Program-made: the position numbers and the translations under genes | The notes under the pieces: model-generated | The model's database searches: none | What the model saw: only the letters and a program-made list of their open reading frames with translations | Told to the model about the DNA's origin: nothing | Assembly: GCA_013407085.1 (NCBI GenBank) | Contig: JACCGJ010000235.1 | Coordinates: 96,945 to 160,944, forward strand | DNA length: 64,000 nucleotides | DNA from: Atriophallophorus winterbourni | Lineage: Eukaryota; Platyhelminthes; Trematoda; Plagiorchiida; Microphallidae | Reading direction: 5' to 3' | In this document: piece by piece, positions 1-9,440 of the stretch | How positions within the stretch are numbered: the stretch's first letter is position 1 | How the letters are laid out: the number at the start of each line of letters is the position of its first letter

Positions 1-41
1 GTGCGGATTCTAAAAAATTTACATTAAAAAGATCAAATTAC

Positions 42-756
42 CAGCTGAACCTCGAGCATACGCAAAATGGCAGGTACATGGGCCTTTACAGTTTCCTTAC
101 AGTAATCTCTTATGATCGTTGGGGCCCTGTCGCAAAAGTCATTAAATTTATTTATAATAGCATTTGAGGTTGCGTTATTTTCGAGGAGAGCGCGAATATC
201 GTCGATTATTTTTTTGCAATCTTCACAAACGGATCCGAAATTTAAGTCCTGGAATTTATTAATTTGAAAAATACTCACCCCTAAATACGTGTGTGACTTG
301 CACATTGATATAACATTGCAAAACGCCACCGAATTGTTCTAAAATGAGCTTAAAATGGTTCACACATACCAAATTCTCATTATCTTCCTTCCACGAATTC
401 AAAAATCGCACACACTGAAATGTAAGAACAAATAACACATACAGTTTCCTCAGGATTTTCTATAGTACACAACTTAAGTGCATCTTTCATATCATCCATG
501 GGGTTTTTGAAATGGAGACAGTAAACACATTTTGCAGATGGATCGTTGTCATAACTCGTCCATTTTGCATTCTTCCAAATATTCACACATCTATCTTGAA
601 AACTACAATTTTTAGCTGTATTCAAGTTTTTGCAGTGGAATCTTGAAGGTTGGGTGCATTGCTTATCACGGAAGCAAAACGTTATAGAAACTATAAACGA
701 TTAGATTACATGAAAGATTTACTTGACAACAAAAGAATCAAACAACGACCAAACAT
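42..756 (-). CDS. prosaposin-like precursor, 5' part (five exons, runs off the left edge)
   Basis: Saposins are small lysosomal or secreted lipid-binding proteins cut from a multidomain precursor. Exons on the minus strand: 756-723, 690-443, 414-370, 338-279 and 248-42. Introns are 32, 28, 31 and 30 nt, all GT-AG; the first is phase 1 and the others phase 0. The ATG at 756-754 opens a hydrophobic signal peptide (MFGRCLILLLS...). A SapA-type segment with four cysteines follows (QC, HC, NC, RC), then a SapB domain with CVYC, LC, TC and the typical closing pair C-x5-C (FCNVISMC). A second SapB domain starts with CEDC and FC...YC; its last cysteine pair must lie beyond position 1. SapA followed by SapB domains is the prosaposin order. 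The frame stays open through every junction, so I regard the model as solid, although the splice sites are inferred by eye. Trematode saposin-like proteins are often gut-expressed and haemolytic, but which subtype this is cannot be told. Confidence 0.85.
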
Positions 757-930
757 TTTGAACGGTATGAAAAATAATTAGGTCAACTGATAACTGATTG
801 AGATAAACGCGAAATGATAGAATCATCAATGCACTCAATTTGTAAGTAAATCGTTAACCATTGCTGCATTTAAGAGCAATTGTTCAGATTTAGCTATGCT
901 TAACTTGGTCATATCACAAACGTGTGACGT
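757..930. other. upstream region of the prosaposin-like gene
   Basis: AT-rich interval between the prosaposin start codon and the first retroelement. It should contain the promoter and 5' UTR of the minus-strand gene, but I see no confident TATA or initiator element. The first coding exon is only 34 nt, so a separate untranslated exon is possible. Confidence 0.3.
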
Positions 931-935
931 TGGTG

Positions 936-2133
936 TCCACAACAACATGGATTCACCAAAAATCGCTCATGCGTAAGTAATCTGCTCCTGGCGCGAGAAA
1001 GTTGGTGTGCTTTGACTGATTCTGGTCAAGAGGTCGATGTCATTTTTATCGACTTTAGTAAGGCGTTTGACCGCGTGCCCCACCGCCGATTGCTCGTCAA
1101 GCTGGAGGGTTTGGGTATTCGGGGTTGTCTACTTAAATGGATCGAGGCATTCATCTCAGGGCGGTCAAACCGTGTCGAGGTGAATGGAGTTTTGTCTTCA
1201 GAGATGATAGCAGGCTCCGGAGTGCCGCAGGGATCTGTCCTTGGCCCATTGTTATTCAAAGTTTTCGTGAATGATATTCCGGACGCGGTAGCGATCGATT
1301 GTCTTTTATTCGCGGATGATCTGAAACTGTGGGCCTCTGTCAGTTCCTGCGATGGCCACAAGCAACTGCAACAAGCAGTTGATGACTTAGTCAGTTGGAC
1401 ACATCGCTGGTCACTGCCTATCAATGAGGACAAGACAGTGGTCATGCGCATAAACTCCGATGACACTGGTGGTGAATACTTTCTTGGAGGTAAGCCTGTT
1501 AGAGCGGTGACGGTCGAAAAAGACTTAGGGATTCTGGTTATGGATTCCTTGAAGTCGAAGGCTGACACTTGTCGGAGAATAGGCAGCGCTACCAGGATGC
1601 TCTGGGCGATTCGGCGTTCCTTTGCGTCCAGTACCCCGCAAATGTTCCAGACACTTTTCTCTGTGTACATTCGTCCTCTGTTGGAATATGGGCTACCTGT
1701 TGCATTTCCTCAGTCCAAAGGCGAATGCGACTCCTTGGAGAGGGTACAAAGGAGGGGCACTAAGATGGTTTGTGGATTGCGCCAACTGGCTTACGAGGAT
1801 AGGAGGAGCTTGCTGAAACTCTACCCCATAGAGCTTCGAAGGGAAAGATATGATTTGCTCCTGACACGCCGTATTCTTCTCGGTCAATATGGAGACGAGT
1901 TCCTCCAGTACTTCCGATTAGTAGGTGAGTCGAGGACACGTGGACATGACTTTAAGTTGCAGAAGCCTAGAAGGCTGAAGCTGAGTAATGCGAGCACGCT
2001 ATTCACGCGGGTGGTGAACACTTGGAACTCTCTACCGAAAGAGCTCCTGTCTCTACCATCTGAACAGCTATTCAAAAGCGCGTTGGATCAGCATTTGTTG
2101 AGACGGATGGACTTGATCCCCGGAGTGATGTAG
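936..2133 (+). CDS. CR1-like non-LTR reverse transcriptase, 5'-truncated
   Basis: The frame begins near 936 (QHGFTKNRSC, a typical RT entry motif) and is open to the stop at 2131-2133, about 399 codons. RT landmarks in order: DFSKAFDRVPH, SGVPQGSVLGPLLF, LLFADDLKLW with the FADD catalytic pair, and NEDKT. The thumb-like C-terminal part has SVYIRPLLEYG, ERVQRRGTKMV and SRTRGHDFKLQ. The apurinic endonuclease domain and any ORF1 are missing, as in most dead-on-arrival copies, but the RT portion has no internal stop, so the insertion is fairly young. The frame continues upstream of the first in-frame methionine. A short 3' UTR with a (GTTCA)n tract follows. Confidence 0.85.
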
Positions 2134-2190
2134 TGGTGTTCCTCTACTCTCAGGGTTTGCCTTGTCAGCAGAAGTCACCCATGTCTATTA

Positions 2191-2214
2191 GTTCAGTTCA
2201 GTTCAGTTCAGTTT
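2191..2214 (+). repeat. (GTTCA)n microsatellite at the 3' side of the CR1-like copy
   Basis: Four to five GTTCA units directly after the 3' UTR of the RT copy ending at 2133. CR1-like elements usually end in short tandem repeats instead of poly(A), so this may be the element's tail. The second copy of the adjacent dispersed repeat (from 3852) also begins with TTCAGTT-like units, so the tract may belong to that repeat instead. Confidence 0.5.
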
Positions 2215-2560
2215 GCACAGGACAGTATGTGGCTAACGAGCCAATCGAGCGTCCAGAATTTCTTTCGGTGGAAAGCTGCAGAGAAGCAACCACCACTGCC
2301 AAAGCAATTTTTCTTATTGTGATTTGGATATCCTCGAAGATCGCGCCGCCATGGGATAAGTCAATCGAGCGTTCAGAATTTCCGTCTGTGGAAAGCTTCA
2401 AAGGAGCGCCCACCACTGTCAAAGTTGGTTCATTTTCCTCTGGTATCCACGTCGTATGCGAAGGTACGTCCGATGTTTTCCAAGCCGTCCTTTGGTCCCA
2501 TAATTCATAGCTGCGACTGAGAAAAACGGAAAGGGTTTCTCTTCACCAAGCCGGTGAGAG
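2215..2560 (+). repeat. dispersed repeat R1, copy 1 (with internal 120-bp duplication)
   Basis: Shares a 40-nt identical block (2215-2254) with 3871-3910 and a conserved end near TTTCTCTTCACCA (2536-2558 versus 4083-4104). Inside this copy, the segment around 2239-2303 is repeated at 2357-2423 with a 120-bp period and moderate divergence. An open frame of 125 codons crosses it but has no recognisable domain and is probably not a gene. The repeat may be a SINE or the tail of a larger element; I do not recognise it. Confidence 0.55.
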
Positions 2561-2716
2561 GTTAGCTATGGAAAATTGGTGCATACATTTAAAACATGAC
2601 ATTTCAAATGAGGCATTATATAACAGGATTTTTTTGTTTTTTAAATTGTGGTCAAGACCATATAATTTCAAAATGAACAAGAAATGGACAATTCTGACAA
2701 CAGACAACAGGCATAA

Positions 2717-3828
2717 TCACGGAAAAAAGTCTGGGAAAAGCCCAAGCCACAATGCATCTAAACCCCTTTTGAATGCACCTATTGATGTGCAAGCTATTAG
2801 TTCCTCAGGCAGCTTGTTCCAGAAGCTTACCACTCTTTCACTGAAAAAGTGTTGCCTAAGATTCAGACGGCTGTGGTTTTTCGCGAGCTTCAATGTATGT
2901 CCTCTAGTTGCGGGGTTGATCGCTCGAGAGAACAGGATTTGACAGCCCTCGTCGCCTAAGCCTTTCAGGATTTTGAAAGTTTCTATGAGGTCACCCCGTA
3001 GACGCCGACGCCGAAGGGAGAAAAGACCTAAAGAAATTAGACGTTCTTCGTAGGGTTTTCCAAACATACCTTCAACCATTTTGGTAGCCAGTCGTTGGAC
3101 TCTTTCTAATAGTAATATGTCCTTTTGAAAGAAGGGGCTCCAGGCTTGCACGCAGTATTCTAAATGAGGCCTGACAATCGCCGTATATAAAGGGATAAAC
3201 ACTTCCGGCGTTCTACATGTCAGAACGGATTTAAGCCTAAAGAGTTCTCCTCTAGCTCGTTGTGCAGCGGTGGCACACTGCGCAGCCCATTTGAAGTCCG
3301 CTGTTACGACTATACCCAAATCCTTAATCCTCTGAATAGATTGAAAGTCGATCCTACCGTTATTCGCAGTTACTGTAATTCTGTCGACTGCTGCAGACAA
3401 CAGATGACATTTACTATAGTTCAGAGGAAGATCCCAATCCTGCGACCATTTAATTACCTTTTCAATATCTCTCAACAAATCACCGTGATCACTGGATCCG
3501 GTGAATTTGACATCATCAGCAAACATGTAGCAGGGACATGACAACTGCGATGCCAGATCATCGATGAAGATCAGAAAAAGTATTGGGCCTAATACTGAAC
3601 CTTGTGGGACCCCACTGGTAACTGTTGCGAATTCAGAGGTAGTATCGCCTACATGGACCTGGAAGGATCTATCACGAAGAAAACTGGTTATCCAGTCGTG
3701 AAGCTTACCAGATATGCCTTTGGCCGCGACCTTCATCCCTAGGAACCAGTGACTAACCGAGTCGAACGCCTTACTAAAGTCTAAGTAAAACAGTTTTACC
3801 CGTCCGCCTTCATCCAGTGTCTTAGAAA
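2717..3828 (-). CDS. CR1-like reverse transcriptase remnant, antisense
   Basis: The minus-strand frame runs from about 3828 (after an in-frame stop) to the stop at 2717. Motifs in order: LFYLDFSKAFDSVSH, TSGVPQGSVLGPILF, CYMFADDVKFTG with FADD, RIKDLGIVVTADFKW, LYTAIVRPHLEYCVQAW, LLERVQRLATKMVEG and ATRGHTLKLAK. The endonuclease and N-terminal parts are absent. It belongs to a different CR1-like lineage from the neighbour at 936-2133, judging by FADDVKF versus FADDLKL and a different C-terminus. It sits between the two copies of repeat R1. About 360 codons are uninterrupted, so this too is a fairly recent 5'-truncated insertion. Confidence 0.85.
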
Positions 3829-3870
3829 CTTAATCTAAAAATTTCGATCGAGTTCATTTCAGTTCTGTTC

Positions 3871-4130
3871 GCACAGGACAGTATGTGGCTAACGAGCCAA
3901 TCGAGCGTCCATAAATTCTTTTGATGGAAAGCAGCAGAGAATCACCCACCACTGTTAAAACGTTTTTTTCCTTTTGACCAGTTTAAAATTAAAATCTTCG
4001 ATGATCACGACGCCAAGAGATTATCCAGATTGTGTTTATGGAGCACCGCGTTATAACCGATGTTGGATGAAGAAAATAGCAGTTTCTCTTCACCAGCACG
4101 GTGAGGCATCAGCTGACGTAGAATAGTGTA
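3871..4130 (+). repeat. dispersed repeat R1, copy 2
   Basis: Same family as 2215-2560: identical over 3871-3910, then diverging, ending near CTCTTCACCAGCACGGTGAG. It is about 110 bp shorter because it lacks the internal 120-bp duplication. No coding content seen. Confidence 0.55.
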
Positions 4131-4310
4131 TAAAAACTCTAGCATTTACTTAATTTACGGAATAATGGTAAACGGTGATCAACCTGAGCTTGTAAAGCAA
4201 TTAGGTAGCGTTTTCAGAAAAAAAACTTACCCCAGTTGCGGTGTAAACCATGTTTAAACTCGAGACGAAGCTGCGGGATATAAGTTATACTCAAAGAATG
4301 TTCCAGACGT

Positions 4311-4552
4311 TTACCATCTTAATGCTAAAAAGTGTTTCCTGTAGTCAAGCCGACATCGTTTCTTAGCTATTTTAAGTGAATGCCCACGGGTGTCCAGCTC
4401 GGGACTTAAGGTGAAAAACTCGTTTATTGGCACGCCACTTATACTCTCCAAGACCTTGACGGTTTCAATTAAGTCACCTCTTAAACGACAGCGTCTAAAG
4501 TAGAAAAGATCGAGAGACATAACGCGTACAGCGTACGGTTTCCATCGTCAAT
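4311..4552 (-). pseudogene. CR1-like RT C-terminal scrap
   Basis: The minus-strand frame has FRRCRLRGDLIETVKVLE followed by DTRGHSLKIAKKRCRLDYRKHF, the RT C-terminal signature (R-RGDLIETFKIL, TRGHTLKLAK) also seen at 2717-3828. Only about 70 codons survive and nothing of the catalytic domain is present. It is an old fragment in the same orientation as the copy at 2717-3828 and may be a relic of the same lineage. Confidence 0.65.
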
Positions 4553-4913
4553 TTTCTGCTCTGTTTTCAAGCCAATATTCCTCCATTTGGTTCGAAAAAT
4601 GTATTTTTAAATGGCTTAGATATTTATGAACTGACTGTATGAAAATTTTGAACTTTTCGGATTTAATTCTCCCCGAGATGTCACAATTCTGATGTTCATA
4701 TGGGATTAATAGTTTATGCTTATAAGCATTATGGATTTTCTTCCATTTGTTATTGATTCCAACAGAATATTGCTCTATTTTCCTACAGAGATGCACTTTA
4801 AAGTTTGAAGCTGAGAATTTGTCGACACATATTTGACTTTGAATGGTATAAAGAAGTATCTCACGAGCTAACATAAGTATTTGTCGATTAATAATAAAGA
4901 GAAATGTCAGCAA
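4548..4913 (-). other. unrecognised 121-codon open frame
   Basis: A minus-strand frame open for 121 codons in AT-rich DNA. It is rich in Lys, Ile and His, with no domain I recognise, no visible signal peptide and no repeats. It overlaps the 5' edge of the tandem duplication on the other strand. It could be a chance frame or a piece of the same broken locus as the plus-strand frames at 4881-5555. Confidence 0.2.
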
Positions 4914-5128
4914 TCAATGATTGATTGCGGAAATACAAACTTCAGCTCCAACTGCAAAAAGTGTATCGCAGATTTCGTTCCGTTCAATGTGGTGCCTAAT
5001 CATGTTGGATACCTAGCCTTTGAGCTGGATACAGCGAAAAGTGACTGCATAACTTCCACTGAGCTTGTAAAAGTTGGAGTTGAGGAAGAGGATGAGGGTA
5101 AAACAAAATCAGTGATTTCTTGGAGAAG
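4811..5128 (+). repeat. 318-bp tandem duplication, first unit
   Basis: The unit beginning CTGAGAATTTGTC at 4811 recurs from 5129, an offset of exactly 318 bp (106 codons). The two units differ at only a few positions and keep the same open plus-strand frame, so the duplication is recent. Unit 1 breaks off shortly after GKTKSVISW and runs into unit 2. Confidence 0.85.
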
Positions 5129-5192
5129 CTGAGAATTTGTCTATACATATTTAACTTTGAACGGTATAAAGAAGTATCTCACGAGCTAACAT

Positions 5193-5555
5193 ATGTATTT
5201 GTCGACTAATAATAAAGAGAAATGTCAGCAATCAACGATTGATCGCGGAAATACAAACTTAAGCTCCAACTGCAAAAAGCGTATCGCAGATTTCGTTCCG
5301 TTCAATGTGGTGCCTAATCATGTTGGATTCCTAGCCTTTGAGCTGGATACAGCGAAAAGTGACTGCATAACTTCCACTGAGCTTGTAGAAGTTGGAGTTG
5401 AGGAAGAGGATGAGGGTAAAACAAAATCAGTGATTTCTTGGGTTCCATCAGGAGAAGATGAAGAAGATTCATTTAACGAATTAATATCTTTGCCACACAA
5501 ACCTTTGAGCGCACTCATAATTGACGACTGTTATTCGTTCTCAAAATCGATTTGA
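5193..5555 (+). pseudogene. acidic-tail coding fragment of unknown gene, second duplicated unit
   Basis: A plus-strand frame of 120 codons (first unit: 4881-5132). The middle is conserved between units (ADFVPFNVVPNHVG, LAFELDTAKSDC) and is followed by a Glu/Asp-rich stretch (GVEEEDEG) and SWVPSGEDEEDSFNELISLP to a stop. Composition and frame retention suggest protein-coding ancestry, but I do not recognise a family. In the stretch compared, the six base differences I found all change an amino acid (M/T, C/R, F/L, C/R, Y/F, K/E), which fits decay without selection. It may be an exon or a retrocopy from the unknown gene at 7.7-9.3 kb, but nothing links them directly. Confidence 0.4.
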
Positions 5556-5655
5556 CATATATATCTCGCATGCGTTGTATCTCGAGCTTGATTGATGAAC
5601 ACAGCTGGGAGACAGCGTGATGATCAAGATTTTTGAAAGCCTTTTTCCTCAGTCT

Positions 5656-5898
5656 TCATGTGCGCTTCAATTTAATGGAGGAAAAACAATCAAGTCGAAC
5701 AAAAATAGTTTCCTGTGAACAGCATATATAAAAGCAAAAGTTGAGATCGGATGTGAAAACGTCACATTCAAGGGAAACGTCCGGTTCGTTAAAAATACGG
5801 AAGTCAGTGTCGCTTAGCATGGTCCTCAGCGCCGATATATTGTCAGGTTCACAAGTCACTTTTCGCCTGATTCTGCGAGTCATGTAACTATGCCCCAC
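5656..5898 (-). other. unrecognised 80-codon open frame
   Basis: The minus-strand frame has RRKVTCEPDNISALRTML and ECDVFTSDLNFCFYICC. Base composition resembles that of the neighbouring broken genes more than the AT-rich background, so it may be a coding relic. There is no family match, and it may equally be chance. Confidence 0.2.
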
Positions 5899-6029
5899 AC
5901 TTCCGTAGATTTCAGGAAGTATTGTGATCCCACAGTTAATAGAATTTCCAATCGGCGCAGATTTGCGGGCATGAAAAATTTGTGGCGCATTAGTGAAAGC
6001 TTAATACAAACAAGCTTCAGAACGCGTTA

Positions 6030-6440
6030 AAAAATGAACAAATCTGCGATTATCACTAGAATTGGTTCCATCAATCAGCAAAACTTGCGAAAACTTCTAT
6101 CCAGCTCCGAGCTAGAAGATCGGACACTTACACTACACTTACGCCATTTGTTACGGTTACAGGGAACACAGAATGTTGACGAACGAGTACTATGCCAGAT
6201 CCGGGTCCAGAGTTTTCCAAACGATTTGCGCAAAGTTCTGCTTACATTAAAAATACAGTAACCTAGACGAGTTTCCTCAAGTTGCATATAAAGTCTATGA
6301 GATCTGTCGTAACACATCAATTTGCTCAGTCAGCCAACCCATTTTAACCCCTTGTACTTCCTGTGCAGATTTAAACAAGGGTATATCTGATTTGAAATTC
6401 CGCATCATAGTCTCTTGCAGATGTCCGCTATTCATTTCCA
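6030..6440 (+). pseudogene. gypsy-type LTR retrotransposon gag scrap
   Basis: The plus-strand frame 6034-6261 reads SAIITRIGSINQQNLRKLL, SSSELEDRTLTLHLRHLL, then VDERVLCQIRVQSFPNDLRK. This matches the capsid signature of Ty3/gypsy gag (ELGDRxPSxxLRHL ... VDExxLxxLWLQRLPxxVR). After a stop the frame shifts and weakly gag-like sequence (DEFPQVAYKVYE, SQPILTPCTSCADL) continues to about 6440. I see no pol, primer-binding site or LTRs. It abuts the Nup214-like fragment on the opposite strand. Confidence 0.55.
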
Positions 6441-6444
6441 GGGT

Positions 6445-7095
6445 AACAGTCAGACAGAGGGCCAATTGCTTACCGCGTCACTCCAAGACAGACAGCGGGC
6501 AGATACCGTCGCAAGCAAGTGATCAATCAGAGACATGGGTTGGTCTGAGACCAACGAAACCTCGAACAGGTAAAATGACCCTGTGTTTAATATCACACAG
6601 AAGATACCAGGCATGGCTGGATTCCAACCGAATTTACGGGATCGCCTCGCTAAAGATCGCCAGCACCGCCAATTAAGTCTTTTCCGCACATACGGATGGA
6701 GCGACTGACGGACGAGAGTTTGGCATCGTGGTACTAAAAGGTATTTCACATTTTGACAAATTGCCACATGAATCTTGAGACTGGTTGAATGTGGACACAG
6801 CCAGCGTGAGATGATCGCTTTTTGTAGAGAGCCACAGTATCGGATCCGTGGACAGCATTAGCGAGTCCAGGGTGAATTCGGGTAGACATTTGTGGTGACA
6901 AAATGCGCACGAATCACTTGCGACCAAATATCGCTTGACATTATAAAATGCGATACCGTTTTGTGTAGCGCAAATAATATAGTCATACGCGATACAACAA
7001 AGGAAGACAGCCCTATCGGTTGAACAATTCGGTTCGCTAAACTCAAACGAGTGAAGTTGTTTGTATGAAATATCCGCTATTCCGTACCAGATGAA
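6445..7095 (-). pseudogene. Nup214-like beta-propeller fragment, frameshifted
   Basis: Nup214 is the cytoplasmic-side nuclear pore protein with an N-terminal seven-bladed propeller. The minus-strand reading matches the order of that propeller. The first blade has ISYKQLHSFEFSEP; next come YDYIICATQNGIAFYNVK and KSDHLTLAVS. After a frame change comes HVAICQNVKYLL. Then comes the diagnostic blade WNPAMPGIFCVILNTGSF, FEVSLVSDQP and ARCLSWS; after a further one-base shift, RGKQLAL completes the usual CWSPKGKQLA motif. Two frameshifts (near 6770 and 6505), no introns over 650 bp and no downstream domains point to a dead, 3'-truncated fragment, possibly a processed copy. Two short-intron alternatives did not keep phase. 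The family assignment rests on my memory of the human protein. Confidence 0.6.
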
Positions 7096-7135
7096 GCATG
7101 CACTGATACACGGCAGAGAACCGTATAGTCTATAG

Positions 7136-7195
7136 TAATTTGTAGTCTTATATTTTGTATCATCATAATTTGTCAACTTAGATTTTCTGTTCGTT
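7136..7195 (+). repeat. direct repeat D, left copy
   Basis: A block reading AATTTGTAGTCTTATATTTTG, then TATCATC, then CAACTTAGATTTTCTGTTCGTTAA, matches 9308-9432. The right copy holds about 70 extra bases in the middle. The two copies bracket the unknown broken gene. They could be flanks of one mobile element or traces of a segmental duplication. Confidence 0.5.
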
Positions 7196-7672
7196 AAGTT
7201 GTCTCTGTGAGAAAATACTCACGGTCTTGCTTCATAAGAACAAGCCGATCGATTGTATTCAATGTTGAATAGATTTTCGAAACTGAGGCAGATCCATTCA
7301 AGTTTTATCGATCCTCGATATCAGGTTTTGACCATCGGTTTCTGTCAATAGTGCGTCCAATCGGTTGTTCAATTGGGATTAGGTCGACTCTACGAACGGT
7401 TTTGCAGTCTTAGTTTTGAAAAACATTCTGTTGGATTCCGTTCCAGACCAGCTGAAGATACTGTAATGAATTGTATTGTATTGAATTGAATAATTAGCCC
7501 AGGAGTGTAAGGAGAACAACCGCGCTCACTCGAATCACAGTATGTATTGAATAACAACCAGAATGAATGAATGACAATCAGAACTTGAATAACAGTATTA
7601 ACGATTATTGTTGAATGAATTATGATGAATGGTTGAGTATTATTGATCGTTAATCGAACAATCACCACAACC
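7196..7672. other. interval with low-complexity GAATGAAT/GAATAA-like sequence
   Basis: No gene seen. The part 7460-7660 is rich in degenerate GAATGAAT and AATAAC words and may be the 3' UTR side of the minus-strand frame ending at 7673, or simple sequence. Confidence 0.3.
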
Positions 7673-8650
7673 ACCTCAGTTTGCGAATGATCCTGGGCTT
7701 GTATAATCCCAGTACGGCTTGTTCAACGAACGTTCTGACTTCCACGGAGGATCTAGCGAACCCGAAACATCATCCACAGTTACCAACAATTGTATCGCTT
7801 TTTCAATGGCAGCAGTCAAAGGTGCCAGTAAGGCTTTTCCTCTAGCGGTTTTGAAGAGAATATTATCTGGCGATCGTTTGGATGAGCTAGAAGGCAGTGG
7901 TGAATTCGCTTGATAAGATGAGTTCGGTGATTTATTCGAAATGGTATCTGATGAATTCTGAAGTTTGCAAACATTGAAGCCACTTTCTTGGTAATGAAAA
8001 CTAGATTTTCCGTTTAAATCAATGATACGGCGGATCTGGACATGGTAACAGGAGTATCGCTTGAATCGGTTGATAGGGAAGTCAAATTTTCATCATCATA
8101 TAAAAGAGATTTAGCACTGTTAGAAATCAGTCGAACTGTCTTTCCAGATGCAGTTTGAATATCCAGAGTAACGGGAGTGTTCTCCATACTATGATAGGAT
8201 GTATGAAAGTCAACGTTTTCTTTTTCGCCAAGCGGCATAGTTAAGGTATCGTCATCATTTGTCTGCATCAGAGCCTTGGCATTTTCACGTTTATGTGTAT
8301 TGAACATGACGGAGTTTTGTGCTGGCGACAAATCTGTTGTTGCCACACGCGCATAGAACCGTAGAAAACTCGAATCATTGTTTGGAATTGTCGAACTAAG
8401 AAACGGGTGGACTGCGCGTTAAACAGCGACTTTAGTCGTTACAGTGGGTTTAAGTTCGCTTTTGGTAGTAGTTGTCACAGGTGAAAGTAGAACATTGAGA
8501 ACTGGTTGCGGCATAGGTGCTGAGGCATCTATAATACTTTTATTTGCGTCAGTCTTGGATTTGGATTTCAAAAACGACATTGAATGAGATGTGATGGGGT
8601 TTTCAGCGATTGCCATGTTTTTTCTGTATTCGACGCGGGAATGAGACTAG
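7673..8650 (-). pseudogene. unidentified broken gene, minus-strand pieces
   Basis: Three coding-looking stretches in order on the minus strand: about 8645-8419 (MSFLKSKSKTDANKS, LNVLLSPVTTTT), 8346-8014 (LDIQTASGKTVRLISNSAK, SLSTDSSDTPVTMS) and 8025-7673. The last reads IRRIIDLNGKSSFHYQESGF, a Ser/Pro-rich linker (NSPLPSSSSKRSP), then GKALLAPLTAAIEKAIQLLV, and ends SPGSFAN stop. Junctions are either a stop (8419) or a frame change. At about 8024 a CCAG precedes the new frame, so an intron boundary is possible. Composition is clearly coding. I do not recognise the protein. A divergent companion piece lies at 8640-9294 on the plus strand. Confidence 0.45.
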
Positions 8651-9294
8651 TTCCACGAGATCGGGCAAGGCGTAAAACGGAGCCTTTGCGACCATTTACA
8701 GGTTACGCAATAAATAAGAACAAAGTTTACTCGTAGATAACGGAATGGACAAACACGCCTTTCATCCGCTCGAATCCCATTGCTGTTTAAAATGACTTAT
8801 GCAAAAACCCGCCAATGATCCATCAGAGGGCAGTTCTACGTGAAGCAGGGCAGAAACCGAAGCAACTCTTGATCCTTTCGTCAAAAATGTGATTGTGTAC
8901 AACACCAGTTCTTCATCAACAGCGGAACGTGAAACCCTAAAGATAGATGGCCTGACGGGTTGAAAGGATGTGGTTGATCGTGCACACTACGCATTCCGGC
9001 TTACTCAATGCACGTGACTTTTGTAGATTTTTCCGGAGCATGGATGACAAATTCTTCCATCTCCAATGAGCCAGAGGATATTTGGCATTCAAGAACCAAC
9101 ACGTTCCTTCACCCGGTTCGCCAGAAACCAATCTTACCCCTGATTCCACTGATAAACCCACATTACGTTCGTGTCTCAAAATACCCGACAGAAAAACATG
9201 TTCCGGTCGTGAGGTAAATTTTTCCAAAATGATTGATGATTTCATAACCGAATGCTTTTTTTCGAGCGTATTTTTCTTGTTCCCGACGCTCTAG
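8640..9294 (+). pseudogene. unidentified broken gene, plus-strand pieces with an RVxF-like motif
   Basis: Plus-strand coding-looking stretches are interrupted by stops and frame changes: MRLVPRDRARRKTEPLRPF (8643 on), TLDPFVKNVIVYNTSSSST and RETLKIDGLTG (about 8855-8960), VTFVDFSGAWMTNSSIS with SNEPEDIW (9011-9090), and a frame with PSPGSPETNLTPDSTDKP, LRSCLKIPDRK and REVNFSKMIDDF (9082-9240). REVNF fits the PP1-docking consensus [RK]x(0-1)[VI]x[FW] and follows an LRSCLK segment, an arrangement seen in some nuclear PP1-binding proteins; this is only suggestive. Several stops make it non-functional. The protein is unknown. Confidence 0.4.
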
Positions 9295-9307
9295 GGGGGA
9301 ATTCTAT

Positions 9308-9432
9308 AATAATTTGTACAGTCTTATATTTTGTATCATCTTGATATCTCAAGTTAGACATTATCGTTTGATAACTGATAACGCCACATTGATTTATCAA
9401 TCACATGTTACCGATTTTCTATTCGTTAACTC
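9308..9432 (+). repeat. direct repeat D, right copy
   Basis: Second copy of the block at 7136-7195 (AATTTGTACAGTCTTATATTT..., ending ATTTTCTATTCGTTAAC). It lies between the plus-strand unknown-gene pieces and the next RT remnant. Confidence 0.5.
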
Positions 9433-9440
9433 AGTGAACG

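Noticed and set aside
1026..1670. 214-codon minus-strand frame opposite the CR1-like RT
   Set aside because: Antisense shadow of a well-conserved RT frame; no domain of its own.
5318..5518. Ser-rich 66-codon minus-strand frame
   Set aside because: Complement of the Glu/Asp-rich plus-strand frame; open in only one of the two duplicated units.
8937..9245. 102-codon minus-strand frame
   Set aside because: The plus strand has more convincing coding composition here; the minus frame continues no neighbouring piece.
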